Origin: Chromera velia
Lineage: Eukaryota; Sar; Chromeraceae
DNA length: 18,360 nucleotides
Direction of reading: 5' to 3'
Assembly (NCBI GenBank): GCA_018398765.1
Contig: JAHBMJ010001963.1
Span: 5,978-24,337 of the forward strand
Positions 1-8,740 of the stretch are shown here, one piece after another (position 1 is the first letter of the stretch; every line of letters starts with the position of its first letter). The position numbers and the translations under genes were made by a program. Under the pieces are notes generated by a model. The model was not told where the DNA came from and searched no databases. It saw only the letters and a list, made by a program, of their open reading frames with translations.

Positions 1-12
1 GGGGGGGGGGGG
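1..12. repeat. Poly-G run at the window edge
   Basis: Twelve G residues open the window. This may be a true homopolymer or the ragged edge of an assembled contig. Confidence 0.6.
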
Positions 13-1331
13 AGAAAGTAAATGGGTGCAGATTGAGTTCCAATTCCCGGAACGTTCCAAGCCCACGGAAGGGACCAAGACAGGCCAGTGCAGGCAGGGC
101 GATGACGTACTCGAAGAAGCAGGGCTTTGAGCAGAAATTCAGAAAAAGAATTAAAAGAACTCGTGCAGAAAATAGATGTCGACGACGACGACGCACAACG
201 GTGGATAGTAGTGAAGAGGTAGCGTCAGCTACTCAATTAGAATGGAAAAAGGAAGCGGTCTTCGTTCATTCTCCGTTACAAGCCTATGTAGTATCAAGAT
301 CTAGTATCAAGATTCATCTACATGGTTACGAGTAGGCATGATCTGTAGTACGCTTTTGCTAAGAACTAGGCCAAGAAAGAGACCGTTCTCTGCAGTGAAA
401 CGGTCAGGATTACAGTGTTCGGGGCCGAAGCCCTAGACCTGCGTGCCAGTTGTCTGACGTCCGCCCAAAAAAAAAGAAACGCTTCAACACGCAATGACAT
501 GTCTATAGATCTGCTTATAAATTAAAACGAACAAAAAAAAAAACTATAGTCAAGAATCTCGGGACTGGTTTTTGAACGTAGTTTTAAAATTTGAACAGGT
601 TAATTGTATTGATTTGGAGCTTTAGTAGCTAGGCTAGTATAGCTAGGCCTAGCCTCGGAGAAACTAGTATTAAAAAGAAAAATTATCAAAAGAATTCAAG
701 TTTTTGACTACGCATGCATCTAAATGCATGCATGCAGAAGAAATATTAATTCGGGGCCCCGGAATCGGGCGGGAACATGCAACGAAGGAAGGCCGGATTG
801 AGGGACGGATCCTACGCGTACAATGACTGCTCAGTCACTGCTGGGATTCTCAAAAGATAGATGGCTAGAGAGATAGACAGATAGATAGTGCTGCGTTTCT
901 ATAATAGGGTGCTTCTCAATGAGCAACACGCAAGAGGCCGATGCAATAAGCACCCTCTTCTTTGTGATTGAATTTAATTCTAGATTTAATTAATTCACTT
1001 CATTAATCACGCACCCACCGGCCACAAGGGCCCTTAACTTATTCTGCTTCTCCCTCCCTCCCCCCCTCTCTCCTTCCCTCCCTTCCTTCCCGCTGAACAG
1101 ACACAGAGACAATGAGAAAACAGAAAGAGGAGGGGGGGTTAGTGAAAACACTTTTGACTTCATTCAATCGTAATGCTTGATTCATTCATTCAATCACACG
1201 GACGCTCTTTGAACCCTTAATTCCAACGGCTGTGCGCTGCCGCACTTCTTCCTGTGGTGTGTCTTTTTAGCTGCCCCTTGCGAATGCCAACGGCCTGCCT
1301 GTCTCTCGTTCAAATTCGCCCTCCCTCCCTT

Positions 1332-1332
<1 letters not shown>
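13..1332. other. No supportable gene; AT-rich spacer with short palindromes
   Basis: A basic open frame (ATG 102, stop 335, 77 residues with an R-rich run) is the only frame of note. It shows no family and could be chance or a cut-off 3' exon. The rest holds A-tracts (469-476, 531-542), the palindrome GCTAGGCCTAGC at 643-654, and an 8-bp inverted repeat GCATGCAT/ATGCATGC with a 4-nt loop at 712-731. It also has GATA-type repeats (about 857-888) and a C/T-rich tract (1049-1090). Confidence 0.5.

Positions 1333-1365
<33 letters not shown>
1333..1365. repeat. (CT)n microsatellite
   Basis: Uninterrupted CT dinucleotides. Confidence 0.95.
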
Positions 1366-1368
<3 letters not shown>

Positions 1369-1420
1369 CTGTGTCTGTCTCCCTGAATCGACGGATTGAC
1401 AAACGATCGAGGGGTCAACG

Positions 1421-1753
1421 GATGACACAGACCCACCAAACAACCCAAGCTCATGCACCGTCGCAGGAATCGCCACAATCTGCGCTTGCTCGCTCCAACG
1501 GATGACACAGACCTACCAAACAACCCAAGCTCATGCACTGTCGCAGGAATCGCCACAATCTGCGCTTGCTCGCTCCAACGGATGACACAGACCCACCGAA
1601 CAACCCAAGCTCATGCACTGTCGCAGGAATCGCCACAGTCTGCGCTTGCTCGCTCCAGCGGATGACACAGACCCACCGAACAACCCAAGCTCATGCACTG
1701 TCGCAGGAATCGCCACAATCTGCGCTTGCTCACTCCAACGGATGACACAGACC
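1421..1753. repeat. 80-bp minisatellite, four full copies plus a partial
   Basis: GATGACACAGACC recurs at 1421, 1501, 1581, 1661 and 1741, exactly 80 bp apart. Units also share CTCATGCA(C/-)TGTCGCAGG and CGCCACA. Only a few substitutions separate copies, so the array is young. Frames across it exist on both strands but shift each unit (80 is not a multiple of 3), so it is not coding. Confidence 0.97.
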
Positions 1754-1763
1754 CTCCAGAGAT

Positions 1764-1865
1764 GGAGTGACTGGCCAAGTATTTGAGGGAGGAAACGGAG
1801 AGAGTAGCCGGAAGCAGACAGAGCAGAGCAGTGTTGACGGAGTGACTGGCCAAGTGTTTGAGGGA
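1764..1865. repeat. Pair of 27-nt direct repeats, 75 bp apart
   Basis: GGAGTGACTGGCCAAGT(A/G)TT followed by TGAGGGA occurs at 1764-1790 and 1839-1865 with one difference, directly after the minisatellite. Confidence 0.9.
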
Positions 1866-1976
1866 GAAACCTTCTGACCACTCTCTTGTTGCCCAGAGCC
1901 TTCCCCAAAGAAAAGAGACGAAAGGAGAGCTAGAGAAAGAATAAACACGCCGGCCGGGGGGGGAAGAACGAGGATC

Positions 1977-2020
1977 GACCGATCGATCGGTCAACAGACA
2001 GACAGACAGACAGACAGACC
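1977..2020. repeat. 16-bp perfect palindrome followed by (CAGA)n
   Basis: GACCGATCGATCGGTC at 1977-1992 is a perfect palindrome. It is followed at once by about six CAGA units. Confidence 0.9.
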
Positions 2021-2071
2021 CTCTGGTGAGCTTTGCACATTCATTCCCCCAGGTCTATTCCCTCCCATTCC

Positions 2072-2115
2072 TGTCATTCATTCGTTCATTCATTCATTCG
2101 TTCGTTCGTTCATTC
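2072..2115. repeat. (CATT/CGTT)n tetranucleotide tract
   Basis: Interspersed CATT and CGTT units. Frames across it are Phe/Ser/Ile-rich shadows. Nothing gene-like is seen between 2116 and 2466. Confidence 0.85.
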
Positions 2116-2466
2116 TCTCTTTCGATTATTACCACTCCTCCGCTTTGTTTAAATAACCAATCCATGTATGTACCTGCATGTCATGCAGGCCCTCCCCTCC
2201 GCACACCGGCCGGCCGGAAGTCCCATGCAGCGAGCGCCCATGCATGCACGCAAAGCCCTCTCTCATTCAACGTGCATGCCCTTCCCTTTCTTTGCCCTTT
2301 AATTCCCTTTTCTTTCCTCCCCCCCTTTCCTTCTAGCTCGATCTTCGGAATGGCAGACGGAAAGAGTAGATGCATGCAAGAACTAAGGAGTGGATTGCAA
2401 TGCTGCAGGGACGACAGAGCTTGTTTTCGATCATACATCCATCTCTCTATTCATCCAGCCGTAAAT

Positions 2467-2690
2467 TCTTTCTTTTGCATGAGCACTGCTGCATGCCACC
2501 CACCACTGGACGGGACGGCCTGCCACTGCGCGCTGTTGCGCTCTTGATCCTTCTTGCCTGCGTGCCACAACATCTTCCTCCCAACACAGCTACATGGCAT
2601 GCAAATTGAATCAATTAATTCATGCCATGATCTCCCCAACCAGAGAGAAAGAGAAAGACGAATGGACATCGACGTCGGTAGCAACGGACG

Positions 2691-2707
<17 letters not shown>
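2467..2707 (+). repeat. 241-bp direct duplication, copy 1
   Basis: This segment recurs at 2922-3162 with an offset of 455 bp, and I see no mismatch between the copies. It starts in a TTCTTTC tract, runs through TGCATGAGCACTGC and ends in a GA tract. It encodes no recognisable protein. Confidence 0.95.
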
Positions 2708-2727
<20 letters not shown>

Positions 2728-2731
<4 letters not shown>

Positions 2732-2868
2732 GGACTGGGAAGAGGATCTCCTTTTTTCCTTCCTTGCTTCCGATTGTCCACTCATACATCCCCTGCTGTC
2801 CCCTTACCTTTAAGGGGAATGACAGATCTCTTTCTCTTTCTCTGTTTCTTTGTTGTTTCTTTCTTTCC
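2728..2868 (+). mobile_element. Dispersed repeat core, copy 1 (possible non-autonomous element)
   Basis: A 141-bp core beginning AAGGGGACTGGGAAGAGG recurs at 4407-4547 at about 95-97% identity by eye. Both copies are preceded by a long (GA)n tract and followed by (CTTT/CCTT)n. The core holds a perfect 6-bp inverted repeat, CCCCTT-ACCTTT-AAGGGG. No coding capacity. Whether it moved by transposition or by recombination between microsatellites is unknown. Confidence 0.6.
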
Positions 2869-2921
2869 TTACTTCCTTCCTTCTTTCCTTCTTTCTTTCT
2901 TTCTTTCTTTCTTTCTGTCTT

Positions 2922-3162
2922 TCTTTCTTTTGCATGAGCACTGCTGCATGCCACCCACCACTGGACGGGACGGCCTGCCACTGCGCGCTGTTGCGCTCTT
3001 GATCCTTCTTGCCTGCGTGCCACAACATCTTCCTCCCAACACAGCTACATGGCATGCAAATTGAATCAATTAATTCATGCCATGATCTCCCCAACCAGAG
3101 AGAAAGAGAAAGACGAATGGACATCGACGTCGGTAGCAACGGACGGCGAGAGAGAGAGAGAA
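2922..3162 (+). repeat. 241-bp direct duplication, copy 2
   Basis: Second copy of 2467-2707, apparently identical. The two copies bracket a 214-bp insert made of (GA)n, a dispersed-repeat core (2728-2868) and (CTTT)n. Confidence 0.95.
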
Positions 3163-3538
3163 GCGGGAGCTGACCCCCGCAAGAAATGGCAAGCAAACAT
3201 TCAAACAAAGAAAGAGAGAGAGAGAGAGAGAAACGGCCGGAAGGAGGGAAGAAAGGAGAGATGCAATGCCATGCGTGGGCCCGGCCGGGGAAGAGCAGAG
3301 AGAGAGAACAATCGTCCCCTTGCCCGCCCGCCGGCCTCTCTTCGGGCGAGAGAGCAGTACAGCCGCCAGCGAAGAGAAGAGCGAGAAGAATTCAGAGGAG
3401 AAAGATCGAGTACAGCTAGGGAAGAAGAGGGCGGAAGAGGGAGAGCTAGAATACACGTACGTGAGGAGAGAATGAACACTCGATCCATCAATGAATTCCC
3501 TCCCTCCCTCCCTCCCTTCGTCCCTTGAATTCCGTCCA

Positions 3539-3561
3539 GACCGAATTCAGTCAATTCGGTC
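3539..3561. repeat. Perfect 9-bp inverted repeat with 5-nt loop
   Basis: GACCGAATT, loop CAGTC, AATTCGGTC. No T-run follows on either strand, so a terminator role is not indicated. Confidence 0.9.
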
Positions 3562-3782
3562 GTGCTTGTCGATCAATCGCAACAGCTAGCGCACATGCAT
3601 GCAGACTCCATAGAGAAAAATGGGAGCTAGGGGAAGGAGGCAGGAGGGAAGCAAGCTAGGTTGTACAAAAGAGAGAGGACGAAATGAACCAGACACAAAC
3701 AAACAAAGCAAGTGACAGGCTTTCTTATTCTTCCTTTCCTTCCTCCTCAACACACAAAGTTGCGGAGCGAACGAAAGTCGAA

Positions 3783-3804
3783 GTGCATGCATGCATGCAT
3801 GCAT
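3783..3804. repeat. (TGCA)n microsatellite
   Basis: Tandem TGCA/GCAT units, self-complementary. Confidence 0.9.
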
Positions 3805-4338
3805 GTGCGTACTCCGCCCACCCTTAATTGCCCAATCCTTCCGTGTTTTTTCTCCTCCCTTCCTCCATCTCCCTCTCCCGGTTCCTCAGTCTCTATTCTA
3901 CACACCGCTAGCACTGCACCCCCGATGCTTCACTTGGACTCAAAAAGAGTGACTGCATGGCCAAAAGTATTTGAACGAACCAGAAAGGGGGGGAGGGAGG
4001 CGGAGTTGCAAGGGACATGCAGAGACGGGATGGACACATGAATGAATCCATGAATCGATCGATCGATCGATCAACGCCTTTGACGATGCAACAGCTAGAC
4101 TGCGACACATTAGAATGTCAATACAATACTCAGCAACTAATGGAACACAGAAAGCAAGAGCAGTAAAGGCTGCACGGAAAGAGCGAGAGGAAAGAAGAGC
4201 AAGGAGAGACAGATGTTGGGGTGGTAAGCGTTGCACACTCTCACAAGTCGATTTCCTCTCCCCGCTTTCTTTTTTTCCCCTGTACGCCTTTCCTTTCTCT
4301 GCCCTGCGTTGAACGTGTGTCTACAATGCTCTCGAAAG

Positions 4339-4373
<35 letters not shown>

Positions 4374-4406
4374 CACACAGAGAGTGAGAGAGAGAGAGAG
4401 AGAGAG
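4339..4406. repeat. (CA)n followed by (GA)n compound microsatellite
   Basis: About 20 AC units with one interruption, then GA units, leading straight into dispersed repeat copy 2. Confidence 0.95.
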
Positions 4407-4547
4407 AAGGGGACTGGGAAGAGGATCTCCTTTTTTCCTTCCTCGCTTCCGATTGTCCACTCATACATCTCCTCCTGTCCCCTTACCTTTAAGGGGAATG
4501 ACAGATCTCTTTCTCTTTCCCTGTTTCTTTGTTGTTTCTTTCCTTCC
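4407..4547 (+). mobile_element. Dispersed repeat core, copy 2 (possible non-autonomous element)
   Basis: Matches 2728-2868 without gaps at a constant offset of 1679 bp, with a handful of substitutions. It has the same left (GA)n and right pyrimidine tetranucleotide flanks, but lacks the 241-bp duplicated sequence around copy 1. Confidence 0.6.
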
Positions 4548-4767
4548 TTCTTTCCTTCCTTCCTTCCTTCCTTCCTTCCTTCCATATTTCTTTCTGTCTT
4601 TCTGTCTGTCTAGGTTTTCATCGTTTTCATGCCCGATTGATATTCCCCTGCCCATCCCCAAACTGTCGGCAACTCGTTCCGACACTTTCACACACCCATA
4701 CCCATACCCCCACTGGTCGTCACGCCTTTCGCATTTCGCACTCCTGTACCGAGACAAACGGACTCAA
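4548..4767. other. Pyrimidine tetranucleotide tract and 3' flank of the coiled-coil gene
   Basis: (CCTT)n to about 4582, then CTTT/CTGT units to 4610. The remaining bases up to the stop codon at 4768 presumably hold the 3' UTR of the minus-strand gene. No clear poly(A) signal was found. Confidence 0.6.
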
Positions 4768-7223
4768 TCAATGGACAGTGCGCGAAGACTTTGCGAGTCT
4801 GCCTGCAGAGGGGAGAACGGGAGGAGACTGGGCGGGCCGTGCGGCATCATTTTGCTTCTTGGGCTTGTTGAGTCGGGAGGCGCTGGAGGAAGACAGTACT
4901 CCTGTCGGTCTGTCTCTCTGTGAGGTTGAGAAGGAAGAAAGACCGGGCTTCTTTTGAGAGCCCCTCGGAGCTGACGACAGCACCCGATCGAGTGTTCTGG
5001 TGCGGTTGGTCACAGAGCGAAGGTTGTTTGTGTCTCTCTCTCTCACATTCACATTGTCGTTCGTGTTTGTCGAGGATGAAGCAGACGAGGAGGAAGCGGG
5101 TCCGGTTTTCCTTCCTCTCTGCACGGGGGGGATTGGCATTTCCTTTCTCGCCCTGCTTGCAGAGACGGAGGAAGAGACGCCGGGTGGGGTCACTCTCCGT
5201 GCGGTCACGCTCAATGTACCCTTCTGTGCTTGGGTCGTGCTGCCGCGCCTGTTGCCCCCTGTCGGCTGAACCCCCTCCGTCCCCACTGCCTTCTGGGATC
5301 GCTCGTAGTTTCGGTTGAGGATTTTCGCAATGTCAGGGGGGGGGAAGCAGCCGTACTCCAGGTAGTAGTCGGAGGGCATCATTTTGGAGAAGTCTTTCCC
5401 TTTCTCCTGCTTCTGCTGTTGAGACTGCCCCTTTGCCACTGCTGAGTTCTGGGGAGTGACCCCGAGTGGGGGGGTGGAACGGGCCGGCGGAGGGAGGAGG
5501 GGAGTGCGGAGAGGGAGAGGACGTCCTCTGGCAGGGGGGTTGTAGTCTAGGGAGGAGGTGCGCGAGGAAAGGGAGGAAGTCGAAAGTGGCAGCTTGCCTG
5601 AAGAAGCCTTCGGTCGAGTTGCTGTGGTCTGTCCATGGCGTTTTCGGCCAACAGAGGCAGAGGGGGAAACACCAAAAGGTGTGGCGGCCTGAGCTTTCTG
5701 TTCTGGCGGGGTGCTCGGTGCTGCCTCTTCAGTGGTCTCTTCCTTTTCCTTCTCCTCATCTTCACCTTCTTTTGCAGTCTCTGCTTTTGCCTCCTCAGCA
5801 GTCTGCTCGCTTTCCTCCACCTTCCCCTCATCCCCTTCCTCCTTTGCCTCCTGCAGAGACTCAGCTGTTGCCTTCTCAGCAGTCTGCCCGCTTGCCTCCT
5901 CCTTTCCCTCATCCCTTTCTTCCTTTGCCTCCTGCACAGACTCTGCTGTTGCCTTCTCAGCAGTCTGCCCGCTTTCCTCCTCCTGTCCCTCATCCCTTTC
6001 TTCCTTTGCCCCCTGCACAGACTCTGCTGTTGCCTTCTCAGCAGTCTGCTCGCTTTCCTCCACCTTTCTCTCATCCTCTTCTTCCTTTGCCCCCTGCACA
6101 GACTCTGCTGTTGCCTCCTCAGCAGTCTGCTCTGTTTCTTCCTCCTGCCCCTCACCTCTCTCTCCTGTTGCGGCCTCCTGCACCACCTCAGAGCTTGATC
6201 TTGCTTGCTGAACAGTCTCTGCTGCGGTCGGTTCTTGGGCTCTGTTTTCCCCTCCCCCTTCATTCACACCCCCATCTGTCTGATTTGACTCTTCTTCCTC
6301 TTCCTCCTCCTTCACGGTCTCGAGGGCTTTCTTCTTGATCAGTCTCGAGAGAGGCCCGTCCCTCTGCACGCAGACATACAAGGATCGAGACAAACAGGCA
6401 GGCAAATCGACACTCAGGGATATAGCTAGGCGTTTGAATGAATGAGTCAGGAGAGCGTGTTCTTTCCTTCACACTGACCGGCTAGTCGAAGAAGGCCGAC
6501 AAACTGTGCTCTTTCCTTCGTCTTCTTCTTGCTCGCACAAATAGCCAAAGAGACAGACTGATACGTTGCTGACAAAAATCGATCCTTCACTTCTCAGGCA
6601 GGCGGGCAGGCAGCAATAGAGACAGGCTGTCATGTCGATATCGCGCAAGAAAGCCCTCTTGACTGTTTCCTTCTAGTCATGGCAAAGGGAGAGAAGAAGA
6701 GGGTGGAGTCGCAAGGCACTCACCTGTTGCTGTTGTTGCTGTCCAAACAGCTCGATGAATGTTTTGAATGTTTCGGCCTGCTCCTTCATTTCGTTGAATT
6801 CCTCCTTTAGCTCTGCAATGTCTTCCCTTTCCTCCCTCATCTTCACCAGCTCATCTGTGAGTCTGGTCACCTGTCCTCTCAAGCTGTCCACGTCTTCTTT
6901 GAGTGATGCGTTCTGTTCCACCAACAGCTTTCCCTGCTCTCTCTCGATATCGAGTTCCTCCCTGAGGTCCGCGGCTTCGGAATCAATCTGCAACACGACA
7001 AAAGGGGGGCAGGAGAATGATCAAAGCATTACAAAGCAATCAGAAAACGAAATTTCGAAATCAAACAAGAGAGAGAGAGAGAGAGAGCAACACGCGACAA
7101 AACAACGCAGAGAAGATGTGAGTAACTGACTTTCTCATCCAAAGTGCCAAGGTGCCCAAAAATATTCACCTGATTTGTCTGAAGCTGCTGGATGCGGGGC
7201 ACTAGTATGGCTGTGTCCCCCAT
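4768..7223 (-). CDS. Coiled-coil protein with acidic 27-residue tandem repeats, 3 exons, function unknown
   Basis: Three exons on the minus strand: 7223-7131, 6987-6724 and 6363-4768 (TGA at 4770-4768), giving 31 + 88 + 531 = 650 residues. Both introns (143 and 360 nt) are GT-AG, phase 0, with acceptors ending TGCAG. I chose the ATG at 7223 for its good context (A at -3, G at +4); the frame stays open upstream without a nearer ATG, so a 5' exon is possible. Residues 32-112 are charged, heptad-like and Glu/Lys/Leu-rich, consistent with a coiled coil, ending in six Gln at the exon 2 donor. A run of seven Glu lies near residues 138-144. Residues 199-333 are five 27-residue acidic repeats. The rest is Ser/Pro/Arg-rich and probably disordered, except residues 444-475, which contain DYYLEYGCFPPPDIAKILNR and look like a conserved motif. 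No signal peptide or membrane segment is visible. I recognise no family. A structural or cytoskeletal scaffold role is only a guess. Confidence 0.8.
5722..6126 (-). repeat. 81-bp in-frame tandem repeat encoding acidic 27-residue units
   Basis: Five units of exactly 81 bp lie inside exon 3 of the minus-strand gene: 6126-6046, 6045-5965, 5964-5884, 5883-5803 and a diverged fifth, 5802-5722. Each of the first four opens with TAE(E/K)ATAES and continues QGAKEE or QEAKEE, then a run of Asp/Glu/Lys. A degenerate earlier copy may lie just upstream (residues about 165-198). The unit is a multiple of three, so copy number can change without breaking the frame. Confidence 0.93.
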
Positions 7224-7287
7224 TTTCCCGGATCTTGTCTGAATGCGCAGATCAACTCTCGTCAACAAGAAATGAGTGGAGGTGAAG

Positions 7288-7494
7288 ATGAGCGCTCGTT
7301 TTCTCTCTGTCTACCCAAAATACAGAGAAAGGTCTCCGTTTCACAATGTCTCAGAGTATCACAGAAAGTCTGTCAGAACTCTGCGTGTAAGGATGGAGGC
7401 AGACGGGGCTCTTGCTTTCTCTGTCTGGGAGGGATGGAACGCCCGGATCCGGAGATATAAGCCCCTGCCCTTGAATTTTGTACGCACGATTTGA
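7288..7494 (+). CDS. Small open reading frame, 68 residues, hypothetical
   Basis: ATG at 7288, TGA at 7492-7494, only 65 bp from the start codon of the divergent coiled-coil gene. The protein starts MSARFLSVYPKYRERSPFHN and ends PLPLNFVRTI. It is basic, with balanced composition and no low-complexity run, unlike most chance frames nearby. I recognise no family. It may lie in the 5' leader of the opposite gene and be fortuitous. No intron is needed and no poly(A) signal was identified. Confidence 0.25.
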   Translation: MSARFLSVYPKYRERSPFHNVSEYHRKSVRTLRVRMEADGALAFSVWEGWNARIRRYKPLPLNFVRTI

Positions 7495-7523
7495 CTGTAG
7501 CTCTGTAATGCTCTGTATTGATC

Positions 7524-7556
<33 letters not shown>

Positions 7557-8155
7557 AATTGATCCCTATTGAATTTGCCTTATAAGGGTATTGTCACGCG
7601 CGCGGTGCGCGCGAAAACGACTCAAAAAAAAGCGTAATTAATTTATGGTCTAACAACCCAGCCGTGCGCGGCCCAAGCCGTCCCCGCGGGGGGGCGTCTC
7701 GCGGCTTTTTTTTCCCCTTGATTCGAAAAACCGAATTACCGGCAGGGGAGCATCTTTTTGCCGCGCCTGCCCCTGGTCTCCGCCACTATAGAATAAAGAA
7801 AATGGTGCTCCACCCGCCTCAATCAGTCGCAATTTTCACTTCAGCCGCTCATTGTAAACAGCTGCTCCAACAAAGGATCAGACCTCTTATCATTCAAAAA
7901 AATTGGAAGTGTGTGTATGAAAGAACTGAAGGGTTTCGAAGGTTCTGCCCTGCATCCTCTCTGTCTCTTTTCTCTCTCTTTTGATTGTCCAACCTGTTGT
8001 GAGGCCGCGATTGATCAGCTGTATCAAGATGATCGAAGTCACCCCTATTTTTGTCGCTGGTAGTCGTAGGATGGAACAAATCGACAAACTAGGTTAGATC
8101 CGCCTCTCATATATGGGGACGCGGCATACATAAAAAAACCCTCAATCATCGAAGT
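7495..8155. other. Intergenic segment: T25A9 tract, GC-rich hairpin patches, no confident gene
   Basis: T25 then A9 (7525-7558) sits between two copies of ATTGATC. A 7-bp inverted repeat CGCGCGC-GGT-GCGCGCG lies at 7597-7613, then a C/G-rich patch (about 7660-7780). A plus-strand frame covers 7664-7984 (internal ATG 7801) but matches nothing I know. Confidence 0.5.
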
Positions 8156-8212
8156 ATGTGCACGGCAGAACTATCAAGCAGGCTAACAAAACAATCAAAA
8201 CAAAAATTTGAA

Positions 8213-8416
8213 CTATTTTTGGAAATTGTTATGAGCGTTATGGTGCTTCTGGCCTTCCCAATCCTCCTGGTGGGCACAACCCATATGATATGCATCACAA
8301 CAACTATCGTCTGGGCACCCATACACCGGAAGTTCTCCCTCAGGAAGATCACACTGAAAAAAATTAGGCATGGAAATAAAGATCAGTAGACTGATATTAT
8401 TTTTGATACCAATCAT
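8213..8416 (-). pseudogene. Possible PHD-like zinc-finger fragment (relic or terminal exon)
   Basis: A minus-strand frame runs from ATG at 8416 to TAG at 8213 (67 residues). A good acceptor (T-rich tract then CAG at 8356-8354) sits inside it, so residues encoded by 8353-8213 could be a 3' exon. They contain YGCPDDSCCDAYHMGCA, which fits C-x4-C-x4-H-x2-C, the central part of a C4HC3 PHD finger including the usual aromatic before His. A Trp follows 7 residues after the last Cys, as in PHD fingers, but the final C-x2-C is missing; HHNAH stands there instead. PHD fingers read histone tails and occur in chromatin proteins and some transposon proteins. With no further exons found, a decayed fragment is likely. 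A chance match cannot be excluded. Confidence 0.3.
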
Positions 8417-8586
8417 CCTAAATGACCCAGATGATGTTGAATTGAGCCATCATGTGTATAAGCACGATGCCTACTGATATGTACCTGCACAGCCTGCTTA
8501 GTACAAAGCCTAACTTCAAAATTTTAATATCAAAATCTTATGTATTTTGACTATACACAATTTAAGGGCAGGGGCTTATATATCCG

Positions 8587-8603
8587 GAGAGCTAATAGCT
8601 CTC
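8587..8603. repeat. Perfect 7-bp hairpin GAGAGCT-AAT-AGCTCTC
   Basis: It is framed by CCGG on both sides (8584-8587 and 8610-8613). A run of seven T follows a few bases later on the plus strand, which would suit a short structured transcript, but no promoter is evident. Confidence 0.75.
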
Positions 8604-8707
8604 AGTTTTCCGGGGCTTTTTTTGTGAATTTGGTAATTAAGTGCCCCCCGCTTCGCTTTCCGGGGCCGTTTGTTCGATTTAAATTGAGGTCGGATCGCGC
8701 GGCCGTT

Positions 8708-8740
8708 GTATCCAGACGGGATACACCCAACCAGTTGGGT
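8708..8740. repeat. Two abutting perfect hairpins
   Basis: GTATCC-AGACG-GGATAC (8708-8724) is followed without a gap by ACCCAA-CCAG-TTGGGT (8725-8740). Confidence 0.85.

Larger units (their letters stand above)
3163..4338. other. No supportable gene; purine-rich and simple-sequence spacer
   Basis: Contains (GA)n near 3207-3231, a GAATTC-rich patch, a 9-bp hairpin (3539-3561), (GCAT)n at 3783-3804, a Tc1-like motif (3949-3976) and (GATC)n at 4054-4072. Open frames on both strands are Arg/Glu or Ser/Leu-rich shadows of the simple repeats. Confidence 0.6.

Noticed and set aside
102-335. Basic 77-residue frame with an Arg run near the window start
   Set aside because: No family, no partner exons; could be a cut-off 3' exon but cannot be supported.
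1977-2020. CRISPR-like or regulatory palindrome array
   Set aside because: A single palindrome next to a CAGA microsatellite; no spaced repeat units.
2026-3064. Long overlapping open frames on both strands rich in Ser/Phe/Leu or Arg/Glu
   Set aside because: They follow CT, GA and CTTT microsatellites and a non-coding duplication; no domain or plausible splice structure.
2467-3162. Standard LTR retrotransposon
   Set aside because: No gag/pol coding, no primer-binding site or polypurine tract next to the repeats, and repeat ends lie in simple sequence.
5466-6338. Plus-strand 290-codon frame opposite the acidic repeat
   Set aside because: It is the antisense shadow of exon 3 of the minus-strand gene; its Pro/Leu repeats mirror the 81-bp coding units.
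7597-7613. Intrinsic terminator at the GC-rich hairpin
   Set aside because: No T-run follows on either strand at the right distance, and the setting is eukaryotic.
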